In this document: positions 16,559 to 25,753 of the stretch, one piece after another
Position numbering within the stretch: the first letter of the stretch is position 1
Layout of the letters: every line of letters starts with the position of its first letter
Assembly: GCA_965228265.1 (NCBI GenBank)
Contig: OZ245804.1
Location: 1,612,001 to 1,676,000 of the forward strand
Direction: 5' to 3'
Source of the DNA: GCA-2732755 sp965228265
GTDB taxonomy: Bacteria > Planctomycetota > Phycisphaerae > Phycisphaerales > UBA1924
Length of the DNA: 64,000 nt
Made by a program: the position numbers and the translations under genes
The notes under the pieces: generated by a model
What the model was told of the DNA's origin: nothing
The model's database searches: none
Seen by the model: only the letters and a program-made list of their open reading frames with translations

Positions 16559-18167
16559 GGCGACGGAATCCGACACCTCAATGCACGCGGGAAACGATGC
16601 CCAAGCGCGCCTGGGCCTCTTCGGCGCGATGCGGATCCGCAAAAAACTCATCATCCTCCACACCACGTTCTCGGTCGTGCTCGGCGCGGTCCTGCTCATC
16701 ACACTCAGGCCCGGTGCGTCGGCGGTCATCGCCCGGGCCGAGTCGAGCCAGGCGATCGCCGTGCTCTCGATCCTCGACCGCGAGGGCTGGTTCGAGGGTG
16801 TGTTCGAGACCGAAGACGAACTGCCGAGCCGGATCGGGGACGACGACGATCTGACCATCCGCCTGGGAACGATGGCCGAGCTCGATCTGACCGAGAAGCT
16901 CACGAGCGACGAGACTTCGCCCGTCGTCGTGCGGGCCGACGCCTCCGGCGCGACCGCGGTCATGCCGATCACGAAGCCGGACGACTCCGAGCCCCGCTAC
17001 GCGATGGTGACCGCCCGCATCCCCGAGGCCCGGCGGGCCGTGCTCCAGCTCTACGCCTTCACGGTCGTGGCGATCCTGGCGATGTACGGCCTCATCGCCG
17101 CGATCCTCGAGATGTTCGTCCTGCCACAGAACGTTTACGGCCCCATCTCGCGACTGCTCGAAGCCGATCAGGCCGTGCAGGACGGCGACGCGTCGGCGGA
17201 ACTCATCGACGAGAAGCTGATCCCCTCGGACGAGCTGGGCTCGATCATGCGCTCGCGGAACGAGACGGTGCGTTCGCTGCGTCAGCACGAGCGCGATCTC
17301 GCCGACGCGCTCGGACGGTTTGAGATCGTGGCCGCGGATCTGAAGCGCAAGAACCACCTGCTCGAGAACGCCAAGCGGAATCTCGCCGACGCGGATCGAC
17401 TGGCGAGTCTCGGGATGCTCTCTGCGGGTATCGCACACGAGCTGAACACGCCGCTCACCGTGGTGAAGGGGCTGGTCGAAAAGCTCGACGCCTCGGGCGG
17501 GAAGGGGCTGAGCGAGGCCGAGGCGAGGCTGCTCGTGCGCGTGGTGGGGCGTCTGGAGCGATTGGGCGAGAGCCTGCTCGACTTTGCGCGCGTCCGTCCG
17601 CCCGAGACAAGGCCCACCAAGCCCGCGGTCATCATCGAAGAAGCCATGACGCTCGTCCGGCTCGACAGGGAAGCCAAGTCGGTAGAGCTGACCAGTCATG
17701 TCTCGGATCAACTCGTGATCGCGTGCGACGCGGACCGGATGGTGCAGGTCTTCGTGAATCTGATCCGCAACGCCGTGGACGCGGTCTCGCGGTCCGAGGG
17801 CGACGGGCGCGTGGATGTGTCTGCCGAGCTCTTCGAGCGTGACGACTCGGAGTGGGTGAGCATCAAGATCGCCGACACGGGGCCGGGGATCGACACGGCT
17901 CTGGTTGAGTCGTTGTTCGAGCCGTTCGTTTCCTCCCGGCTCGATGCCAAGGGGACGGGCCTTGGTCTGGCGGTCGCCGAGGGGATCGTGCGCGAGCACG
18001 GGGGTGTGATTCTGGCGCACAACCGATCGGACGGCCCCGGCGCGGTGTTCGAGGTGGTCGTGCCCGTGGTGCCGCCGGGCGAAGGCTGCTCACCGGGTGA
18101 CGAGAGCCCCGCACCCGGTAGACTGGAATCACCGATGAGGCCGAGCGAGGGGGATGACCATGTCTGA
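16557..18167 (+). CDS. Membrane sensor histidine kinase with HAMP domain
   Basis: A 536-residue two-component sensor. TM1 (about 30-50, LIILHTTFSVVLGAVLLITL) and TM2 (about 163-190, LQLYAFTVVAILAMYGLIAA) bracket a ~110-residue extracytoplasmic sensor that is acidic and unlike any domain I recognise. A HAMP segment (GPISRLLEADQAVQDGD) and coiled coil precede the catalytic core: H box GIAHELNTPLTVVKG, N box FVNLIRNAVDAVSR, G1 ADTGPGID, F box LFEPFVSSRLD and G2 GTGLGLAVAEG. The stop overlaps the next gene, its presumed response regulator, by 8 nt. The stimulus is unknown. Confidence 0.93.
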   Translation: MATESDTSMHAGNDAQARLGLFGAMRIRKKLIILHTTFSVVLGAVLLITLRPGASAVIARAESSQAIAVLSILDREGWFEGVFETEDELPSRIGDDDDLTIRLGTMAELDLTEKLTSDETSPVVVRADASGATAVMPITKPDDSEPRYAMVTARIPEARRAVLQLYAFTVVAILAMYGLIAAILEMFVLPQNVYGPISRLLEADQAVQDGDASAELIDEKLIPSDELGSIMRSRNETVRSLRQHERDLADALGRFEIVAADLKRKNHLLENAKRNLADADRLASLGMLSAGIAHELNTPLTVVKGLVEKLDASGGKGLSEAEARLLVRVVGRLERLGESLLDFARVRPPETRPTKPAVIIEEAMTLVRLDREAKSVELTSHVSDQLVIACDADRMVQVFVNLIRNAVDAVSRSEGDGRVDVSAELFERDDSEWVSIKIADTGPGIDTALVESLFEPFVSSRLDAKGTGLGLAVAEGIVREHGGVILAHNRSDGPGAVFEVVVPVVPPGEGCSPGDESPAPGRLESPMRPSEGDDHV

Positions 18168-18795
18168 GCGCAAGGAATCAGCAGCAGCGCCGGCGATCTC
18201 GCTCGCCGTCGCGGTGCTCGATGATGACGCGGACTTCCTCGAGTTCGTGACGACGATGCTGGGCGACAAAGGCCACCGGGTGACGACCTCGACCGAGCCC
18301 GACGAGCTCGTCGAGCGCTGCGAGGAATCGCTGCCCGACGTCGTGCTGCTCGACATGAACATGGGGCGTCACTCGGGTCAGGAAGTGCTCGCGCAGCTCC
18401 GCGAGCGCTGGCCCAGACTCTGCGTGATCATCGTGACGGGCTACCCCTCGATGGACTCGATGCGCGAGACCTTCAAGAAGGACGCGTTCGATTACCTCGC
18501 CAAGCCCTTCTCCGCCGAGCAGCTCGAGGGCGTGCTCCAGCAGGCAGCCGAATCCTTCGGGCTCGGGCTTCGGCCCCAGGATCGGCTGCGCACGGAGCTG
18601 GGTCGGCAGATCCGCCTGGCCCGCGCGGACCGGGGCTGGACACTCAAGGAACTCTCCGAGGCCTCGGGTGTGAGCGTGAGCCAGCTCAGCTCGATCGAGA
18701 GGGGCACACACCTGCCCAGCCTCGATTCGCTCGTGCACATCGCGGGGGCGTTGCAGCACCAGCCCTCGGCCTGGCTGGCCTCTGCGGGGTTCTGA
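18160..18795 (+). CDS. Response regulator with REC receiver and XRE-type helix-turn-helix output
   Basis: A 211-residue regulator. The receiver has the acidic pocket DDDAD (about residues 19-23), phospho-acceptor Asp in VVLLDMNMG (about 65), conserved Thr in IIVTGYPS and Lys in DYLAKPFSAEQ. After ~125 residues comes a Cro/CI (XRE) helix-turn-helix: RLARADRGWTLKELSEASGV then SVSQLSSIERGTHLPSLDSL. XRE output on a receiver is less common than OmpR, NarL or Fis types. ATG 18160 is preferred over 18154 because AGGGGG ends 6 nt before it. It is translationally coupled to the kinase gene by overlap, so they form one pair. Confidence 0.9.
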   Translation: MSERKESAAAPAISLAVAVLDDDADFLEFVTTMLGDKGHRVTTSTEPDELVERCEESLPDVVLLDMNMGRHSGQEVLAQLRERWPRLCVIIVTGYPSMDSMRETFKKDAFDYLAKPFSAEQLEGVLQQAAESFGLGLRPQDRLRTELGRQIRLARADRGWTLKELSEASGVSVSQLSSIERGTHLPSLDSLVHIAGALQHQPSAWLASAGF

Positions 18796-18821
18796 GGCGG
18801 CTCGGGTGGTATGGGTTCGCC

Positions 18822-18869
18822 ATGCAGGTTGACTGGAGAGGGGCGGGGGGCTTTCGTCCTGCACGATGA
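18822..18869 (+). other. Possible 15-codon leader ORF coupled to lpxB
   Basis: ATG 18822 opens a 15-codon frame (MQVDWRGAGGFRPAR) whose TGA stop (18867-18869) overlaps the lpxB ATG as ATGA. lpxB has no clear Shine-Dalgarno site of its own, so re-initiation from this mini-frame is possible. It is short and may be chance; no homology can be judged. Confidence 0.3.
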
Positions 18870-20092
18870 CCCAGTTGGCCGGCGCGCCCAACCAGACCGA
18901 AGGACCCGTCCCGGCAGGCGTTGAGGTGTCGTCGCGTCCCAGAGCGCTGCTCTTCTGCTCCTTCGAGCCTTCGGGCGATGATCACGCCTCGACGGTGATC
19001 GCCGAGCTCATGAAGCGCCACCCGGATCTGAAGATCTACGCCTGGGGCGGCCCCCGGATGGCCGCGGCCGGCGCGGAGGTCGTCGAGCAGACCGGCCGCG
19101 ACGCCGTGATGGGCATGCCGGGTCTGGCCAAAATCCAAGAACACCGCCGGATCAACGAACGCATCGAGGCGTGGATGGATCGCAACCCGGTGGCCGCCTT
19201 CGTCGCGGTCGACTCGCCAGCCGCGAACTTCCCGATCTGCAAGATCGCCAAACGCCGGGGCATCCGCGTCGTGCACCTCGTCGCGCCGCAGGTCTGGGCG
19301 TGGGGGAAGTGGCGCGTCAAGAAGCTGCGCAAACTGACGGACATGGTGCTCTGCCTCTTGCCCTTCGAGGAGAAGTGGTTCGAGGGCAAGGGCGTGCCGG
19401 CCAAGTACGTCGGGCATCCGCTGTTTGACATCCCGCTGGATCACGCGGCTCTCGAAGCCGCAGCCGCCAAGATGCCCGAGGGCTCGCCCAAGATCGCGCT
19501 CCTGCCCGGCTCGCGCCCGAAAGAGCACGTCAACAACTTCCCGCTCCTGCTCGAAAGCTTCCGGCGTCTCAAGGCGGACCGGCCCGAAACGGTGGGGGTG
19601 GTCGCAGCCACAACGCCCGAGGTCGCCGAGAGCCTGCGCGAGACGGCCCGATCCCTCGGCGGCTGGCCGGACGGTCTCAGCATGGAGATCCGCTCCACCG
19701 ACGCCGTCGTGAAATGGTGCGACCTCGCGCTCGTGGTGAGCGGGACCGTGACGCTCCAGATCGCTCGCCAGAAGAAACCCATGGTCATCGTGTACAAGAC
19801 GGGCCGGATGTTCTACGAGCTGATTGTCCGCTGGCTTCTGACGGCTCCGTACTTCACGCTGCCCAACCTCATCGCGGGCCGCCGGATCGTCCCCGAGCTT
19901 GTGCCACACTTCGGCGACGCCGAGCCCATCGTGCAGGAAGCGACGCGTCTGATCGAAGACGAGTCGGTCGCCGAGCAGCAGCGTCAGGAACTGTCCAAGG
20001 TGGTCGACAAATTCGCGAAAATGGACGCGTCCGTGCACGCGGCCGACGCGATCGAGCGTGTGGCGGGTCTCAGGGCTCAGGCATCGGTCTAA
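18866..20092 (+). CDS. lpxB: Lipid-A-disaccharide synthase
   Basis: A 408-residue GT19 glycosyltransferase that joins UDP-2,3-diacylglucosamine and lipid X to form the lipid A disaccharide at the inner membrane. Family landmarks: FCSFEPSGDDHASTVIAEL at the N-terminus, WGGPRMAAAGAEVVEQTG, VDSPAANFPICKIAKRRGI, HLVAPQVWAWGKWRVKKL, LPFEEKWFEGKGVPAKYVGH and the nucleotide-sugar half with LLPGSRPKEHVNNFPLLLES and LVVSGTVTLQIARQKKPMVI. About 27 N-terminal residues precede the conserved start. Its presence implies an LPS-type outer membrane. It stands alone, without lpxA/lpxC neighbours, downstream of the two-component pair. Confidence 0.93.
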   Translation: MTQLAGAPNQTEGPVPAGVEVSSRPRALLFCSFEPSGDDHASTVIAELMKRHPDLKIYAWGGPRMAAAGAEVVEQTGRDAVMGMPGLAKIQEHRRINERIEAWMDRNPVAAFVAVDSPAANFPICKIAKRRGIRVVHLVAPQVWAWGKWRVKKLRKLTDMVLCLLPFEEKWFEGKGVPAKYVGHPLFDIPLDHAALEAAAAKMPEGSPKIALLPGSRPKEHVNNFPLLLESFRRLKADRPETVGVVAATTPEVAESLRETARSLGGWPDGLSMEIRSTDAVVKWCDLALVVSGTVTLQIARQKKPMVIVYKTGRMFYELIVRWLLTAPYFTLPNLIAGRRIVPELVPHFGDAEPIVQEATRLIEDESVAEQQRQELSKVVDKFAKMDASVHAADAIERVAGLRAQASV

Positions 20093-20101
20093 CCATCCTT
20101 C

Positions 20102-20208
20102 GGGTGCCACCCTTTGGGTGCCACGGCTTGTCCGGCTTCGGCAAGCCGTGTCGGGTGATGCGTCGAAAGATACTGCATGCCAAAGCCAGACAAGCTGTGG
20201 CACTCGGT
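20102..20208. repeat. REP-like imperfect inverted repeat
   Basis: The left arm (20116-20142, GGGTGCCACGGCTTGTCCGG and on) pairs with the right arm (20178-20208) with only a few mismatches over about 25 bp, with a ~35-nt loop. A second copy of GGGTGCCAC lies just upstream (20102-20110). It fills the 125-bp gap between the convergent lpxB and nuclease-like genes. It resembles intergenic palindromes scattered through planctomycete genomes and could also act as a bidirectional terminator. Confidence 0.7.
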
Positions 20209-20217
20209 TGTTTCGAG

Positions 20218-21006
20218 CTAGTCATCCCCGCCGCAACGGACCGGGATCATGCACACCGCCGCGACCGTATTGCCGATGCGTTCGTCGATCGGAATCACGC
20301 GGACGATCGGTTCGCGGATGGGCAGCGACTGATCGAGCCACTTGTGCGCCGCGATCTGGAGATCATGCCTGGCGGTGGGTTCGTCCTGGGCGAAGAGGAT
20401 GAGCGAGGCGACCGCGAACACGATGGCCTTCTCCCGCGCGAGTTTGCGGATATCGACCGCCGGGCCCCGGATGACGCCCGTGGTGTAAGCGGTGTTGGGG
20501 ATCGGCACGCCCGCGATGAACTCGTACTGGCCGCAGACCTTGAGCTCGATCCAGAGAGCGTCCTCCGGCGGCGTGCCGGCAGTCGAGGCGGCCTGCTCGG
20601 CGACGGGCGCAAAGAGCGTGCCGGTCAGTTCGCGCTCACGCCGCTCCACCTCGACCGGATCAATCAGGATGCCCGCGGGATCGTGGGTGAGCACCAGATC
20701 GCAGCGCTCACGTTCGGAATTGCGTGGACGGGCTCTTTTCGGGGTGGGGAAGTGGTGCTCCCGGATCACGCCCAATCCTGAGCGGGCCAGGTGTGAAGCG
20801 AGAATGGGATGCAGAGCGGTCTCATCGAGGGCGTCCACGCCCGCGACGGCGTCCTCGGCCCGCAGCCGGAGATTCTCCAGGCTCACGGATTCTGCCAGCA
20901 GATCGGCGATCTGGTCGATGGACCACACAGGATCAGGGTAGCGACTCTGCCCATGTTGCAGGATCGCTTGGAATCGGGGATGATCCCTCTCGCATGATGA
21001 CCTCAC
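20218..21006 (-). CDS. Hypothetical protein, possible PD-(D/E)XK nuclease fold
   Basis: A 262-residue soluble protein that I do not recognise by name. A region with CDLVLTHDP followed about 45 residues later by DALWIELKVCGQYEF has the order of the PD-(D/E)XK metal-binding core (Asp, then Glu-x-Lys), which is why I suggest a restriction-like nuclease fold. The N-terminus (IDQIADLLAESVSLENLRLR) is helical. No methyltransferase or specificity gene is next to it, so it is not an obvious restriction system. The start is GTG 21006; no ribosome site is clear. Confidence is for a real gene; the fold is tentative. Confidence 0.7.
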   Translation of the reverse strand: MRSSCERDHPRFQAILQHGQSRYPDPVWSIDQIADLLAESVSLENLRLRAEDAVAGVDALDETALHPILASHLARSGLGVIREHHFPTPKRARPRNSERERCDLVLTHDPAGILIDPVEVERRERELTGTLFAPVAEQAASTAGTPPEDALWIELKVCGQYEFIAGVPIPNTAYTTGVIRGPAVDIRKLAREKAIVFAVASLILFAQDEPTARHDLQIAAHKWLDQSLPIREPIVRVIPIDERIGNTVAAVCMIPVRCGGDD

Positions 21007-21047
21007 CCTGTCGGGTGAACTGACCAGTCTCCAAACACGGAACGGGT

Positions 21048-22910
<1,863 letters not shown>

Positions 22911-22941
22911 GTCGACGACGATCAGACAACCAAACCCCAAT

Positions 22942-22974
22942 GGCGGAGGCTTCAGGCCTCCGCCTTTCTTTTTG
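22942..22974 (+). terminator. Rho-independent terminator of the AGCS transporter gene
   Basis: A 9-bp GC-rich stem (GGCGGAGGC at 22942-22950 with GCCTCCGCC at 22956-22964) is followed by TTTCTTTTT. Confidence 0.9.
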
Positions 22975-23015
22975 GGTTGAGTACCGGTGAGGACGCGAAG
23001 GCCACAAGCGAGTGT

Positions 23016-23573
23016 TTACTCGACGACTTCGCCATCCAGAGCGCCGGCAAGCCGCTGGATCTGCTCGTGCGCGTGCACCAGGGCCGCGGTCCGCGTCTTG
23101 TTCATGACGGACTTGTGCAGCCAGGGCAGCGGCAGGAGCGTCAGCGGCAGGTACCACGCGTACGTGATCCACGTCTCGTTGGGGTACCAGCCGAACCACG
23201 TGTTGAGGATCGAGTCGGTGAAGATCACGCCGGGCCAGACGGTCAAAGCCATGGCACCCCAGAAGATCGCCGGCGATTTCCGCTTGATCTTGACCTCGAA
23301 CCGCACCTCGCCAGATTCGCTGCCCTTCTCGTGCGTCGCGACGAGCCGGTAGTCGAACGGGTTGCCGAAGGCGGCGCACTCGAAGAGCCCGTCCGCCGGT
23401 CGTGATTGAAAGCCGGGGAGTTTGCCCCGCTCGCTCTGACGCGTGGCGCGCTTGAGAATGTCGTCGGAGGTAAGGCCGGTCCTGATGCGTGGGAGGTGCG
23501 CGAGCATCTGCCGGATCTGGGCCGGGCTCGGCTTGGCGGGCGCCTGATCGTGTTGCGTCTGCTCGTCGCTCAT
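23016..23573 (-). CDS. Hypothetical membrane protein with two central TM segments
   Basis: A 185-residue protein not recognised. The first ~90 residues are soluble, with a charged N-terminus and a beta-rich part (LFECAAFGNPFDYRLVATHE, GEVRFEVKIKRK). Two hydrophobic stretches follow (IFWGAMALTVWPGVIFTDSI and WITYAWYLPLTLLPLPWLHK), then a short cytosolic tail. ATG 23573 is chosen because the frame before it lacks coding character; TACACT lies 8 nt upstream on the minus strand. It diverges from bcp with 64 bp between start codons. Confidence 0.7.
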   Translation of the reverse strand: MSDEQTQHDQAPAKPSPAQIRQMLAHLPRIRTGLTSDDILKRATRQSERGKLPGFQSRPADGLFECAAFGNPFDYRLVATHEKGSESGEVRFEVKIKRKSPAIFWGAMALTVWPGVIFTDSILNTWFGWYPNETWITYAWYLPLTLLPLPWLHKSVMNKTRTAALVHAHEQIQRLAGALDGEVVE

Positions 23574-23637
23574 GGGGCCAGAGTGTATCGGCCGGCCCGG
23601 GGGGTACACTCCGATCGGATCCCGAGAAAGGAGCAAG

Positions 23638-24132
23638 ATGCCGCTGATCGACCAAGGAAAGAAGGCCCCCGCGTTCGCACTCAAGGACCAGGACGAAAAG
23701 CTACACAGGCTCAGCGACTACGCCGATTGTCCGGTCGTGCTGTTTTTCTACCCGAAGGACATGACCAGCGGCTGCACCACCGAGGCGTGCGATTTCCAGG
23801 AGCTCATGCCCAAATTCAAACGCGGCAAGGCGCAGGTGCTCGGCATCAGCATCCTGAACGCGAAAAGCAAGCGCAAGTTCGCTGACAAGGAAGGTCTCAA
23901 GTACCCGCTGCTGGCCGACGACCGCGTCAACGACGAGGGCAAGCCCGACCCGGAAATCTGCCAGAAGTACGGCGTGTGGATCGAAAAATCGATGTACGGC
24001 CGCAAGTACATGGGCATCCAGCGCACGACGTACCTCATCGCGCCGGGCGGCAAGGTCGCACGCCGCTGGGACAAGGTCAGCGTGCCGGGTCACGCCGACG
24101 AGGTGCTGGCCGCGGTGAAGGAACTGGGCTGA
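23638..24132 (+). CDS. bcp: Thioredoxin-dependent thiol peroxidase (BCP-type peroxiredoxin)
   Basis: A 164-residue peroxiredoxin reducing hydroperoxides with thioredoxin. The peroxidatic Cys is in FFYPKDMTSGCTTEACDFQE (about residue 46), and a second Cys five residues on matches the resolving Cys of the BCP subfamily. YLIAPGGKVARRWDKVSVPG completes the fold. It has a strong ribosome site (AAAGGAG, 23628-23634) before ATG 23638. The flavoenzyme 22 nt downstream would make H2O2 if it is an oxidase, a possible functional link (inference). Confidence 0.95.
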   Translation: MPLIDQGKKAPAFALKDQDEKLHRLSDYADCPVVLFFYPKDMTSGCTTEACDFQELMPKFKRGKAQVLGISILNAKSKRKFADKEGLKYPLLADDRVNDEGKPDPEICQKYGVWIEKSMYGRKYMGIQRTTYLIAPGGKVARRWDKVSVPGHADEVLAAVKELG

Positions 24133-24154
24133 GAAGCGGTCCTAGCGTACACGC

Positions 24155-25144
24155 GTGAAGACGACTCTCCCTGCGCCAGACCTCTCCGATGAGATGATCC
24201 TCCGCTTCGTCTGCGGCGTGCGGCCCTGCCGAAAGGGCGGGCTCCGCCTCGAACAGGACGAAGTCGCCCACAAGCCCATCGTGCACAACTACGGCCACGG
24301 CGGCTGCGGCGTCACGCTCGGGCCCGGGTGCGCCGAGGAAGTCGTCCGCCTCGTCTCCGAGGCCGTCAAACCGGGCGAGTCGGTCGCGGTGCTCGGTGGG
24401 GGGGTGACAGGGCTGACCTCGGCGCTGGCACTGCTCCGCGCGGGGTACCGCGTGCGTGTGCACGCCGAGACGTACGCGCTGGAAACCGTGAGCAACATCG
24501 CCGGGGCACTCTGGCTCCCGACCGGGATCGACTTCCCCGAGCCCGGCCCGGCCCGCGAGCGGTTCAACGCGCTGCTCCGCCGATCGCACGCGTTCTTCAA
24601 AGTCATGGACAACGCCCGATGGGGCGTCAACGAGTACGACGTCTACGAGCCGATCCACACCGAGGACCACCCAGAGTTCTTCGAGTCCGGCGCGATCAAG
24701 CCGCCAAGACCCATGTCGGCAGACGACCCCGACGTGCCGGGCCTCGGCGAGGGACGCGTCTTCCGCACGCTATTCATCGACACGCCTCGGTTCCTGGGCG
24801 AACTCGTCAGCGAGATCGAACGCCTCGGTGGCGAGCGCGTCACGCGAAAGCTCGATTCACTCGACGAGGTCACGTCGCTCGACGAATCACTGATCGTCAA
24901 CTGCATGGCGATGGGCAGCCAGCGGCTCTTCGGCGACGACGCGATGTACCCGGCGCGGGGGCTGCTCGTGCACATGCAGCCGCAGGAACTGGGATACATC
25001 TATCACGACGGCTATCGGTACATGTTCCCGCGTCAGGGCGCGCTCGTGCTGGGCGGATGCTTCGAGCCGGGCGAAACCGAACCGCCCGAGGACGACACGC
25101 CCTTCCGGCAGATCCTCGAACGCCACCGCGCCCGGTTCAGCTAA
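24155..25144 (+). CDS. D-amino-acid-oxidase-like FAD oxidoreductase, apparently circularly permuted
   Basis: A 329-residue flavoprotein of the DAO superfamily with domains in the wrong order. Residues 15-70 carry what is normally the C-terminal end: CGVRPCRKGGLRLE (R23 aligning with the substrate-carboxylate Arg) and VHNYGHGGCGVTLGPGCAEE. Only then comes the FAD-binding beta-alpha-beta VAVLGGGVTGLTSALALLRA (77-96), the SNIAGALWLP active-site entry, VNCMAMGSQRLFGDD, ARGLLVHM and YRYMFPRQGALVLGGCFEPG; the chain stops at the point where GxRP should follow. The GTG start is 6 nt after a TAGCGT box without ribosome site. The stop overlaps the convergent methyltransferase stop by 3 nt. Probable reaction: oxidative deamination of an amino acid or similar amine; substrate unknown. 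Confidence 0.85.
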   Translation: MKTTLPAPDLSDEMILRFVCGVRPCRKGGLRLEQDEVAHKPIVHNYGHGGCGVTLGPGCAEEVVRLVSEAVKPGESVAVLGGGVTGLTSALALLRAGYRVRVHAETYALETVSNIAGALWLPTGIDFPEPGPARERFNALLRRSHAFFKVMDNARWGVNEYDVYEPIHTEDHPEFFESGAIKPPRPMSADDPDVPGLGEGRVFRTLFIDTPRFLGELVSEIERLGGERVTRKLDSLDEVTSLDESLIVNCMAMGSQRLFGDDAMYPARGLLVHMQPQELGYIYHDGYRYMFPRQGALVLGGCFEPGETEPPEDDTPFRQILERHRARFS

Positions 25145-25737
25145 AGCGAGGGCCGCCACCCCGCGAGCGTGAAGATCGGCGAGCCGATCGGCTTCTTGTG
25201 CCGACAGAACCCGAGATCCACGCGTCCGGCGATGTCGCGGACGCGTTTGGATTTCATCGGCATCGTCTGCCGGACGCGGTCGGTCCAGATGAACCCGTAC
25301 GACGCAAGCCGACCGAGCTGTGTGAGACCGGTCATCAACGGAAGCTCCCGGCGAGAGGCAAGCGCGTACGCGGTGTGCACCACATCGAACGGCTCAAGAC
25401 TCTCCGCCTGCAGCCGATCGAGCGTGCACTCGATGAATTCGCACCCCGGATCGGACTCACAGAGCAACTCGCCGGCGACAGCGGACGCCACAAGGCGCGT
25501 CACACGGATATCTCCCCCGGCAGCCCGGATGAGGCTCGCGGTCGGCAGATCGATCGGTGAGAAATCGAGCACTCGGATCGGGCGATCACGCAGATCGTCC
25601 GGGCGTTTCTGCATGAAGCCAGTGAATCGACGGACGATCGCCTCGCGTTCGCCCGGCGTCGTGACACGAAGCGTCTGAGAGGCGTCAGTCTCGGCATCGG
25701 GGCCGGTGGCGGTCAGTCGGAGCGTCGGCTGCGTCAC
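25141..25737 (-). CDS. Putative class I SAM-dependent methyltransferase
   Basis: A 198-residue protein. RPIRVLDFSPIDLPTASLIR looks like the first beta strand with the SAM loop, though the usual GxGxG is degenerate. Later FDVVHTAYALASRRELP resembles motif IV ('DxVxxxxxLh') and SYGFIWTDRV the following strand. I infer a methyltransferase fold with modest confidence. GTG 25737 is chosen as the start because TATCCT (25749-25744, minus strand) ends 6 nt upstream. That box overlaps the -10 of the divergent panB. Substrate unknown. Confidence 0.6.
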   Translation of the reverse strand: MTQPTLRLTATGPDAETDASQTLRVTTPGEREAIVRRFTGFMQKRPDDLRDRPIRVLDFSPIDLPTASLIRAAGGDIRVTRLVASAVAGELLCESDPGCEFIECTLDRLQAESLEPFDVVHTAYALASRRELPLMTGLTQLGRLASYGFIWTDRVRQTMPMKSKRVRDIAGRVDLGFCRHKKPIGSPIFTLAGWRPSL

Positions 25738-25742
25738 ACCCC

Positions 25743-25749
25743 TAGGATA
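25743..25749. promoter_or_regulatory. Overlapping divergent -10 boxes of panB and the methyltransferase-like gene
   Basis: TAGGAT on the + strand (25743-25748) and TATCCT on the - strand (25749-25744) share five base pairs. Each lies 5-6 nt from its start codon (panB ATG 25754; GTG 25737). Both genes would be leaderless and could not be initiated at the same instant. Confidence 0.55.
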
Positions 25750-25753
25750 GGCG

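Noticed and set aside
20218..21006. Restriction-modification system
   Set aside because: Only one protein with a tentative nuclease core and no methyltransferase or specificity partner next to it.
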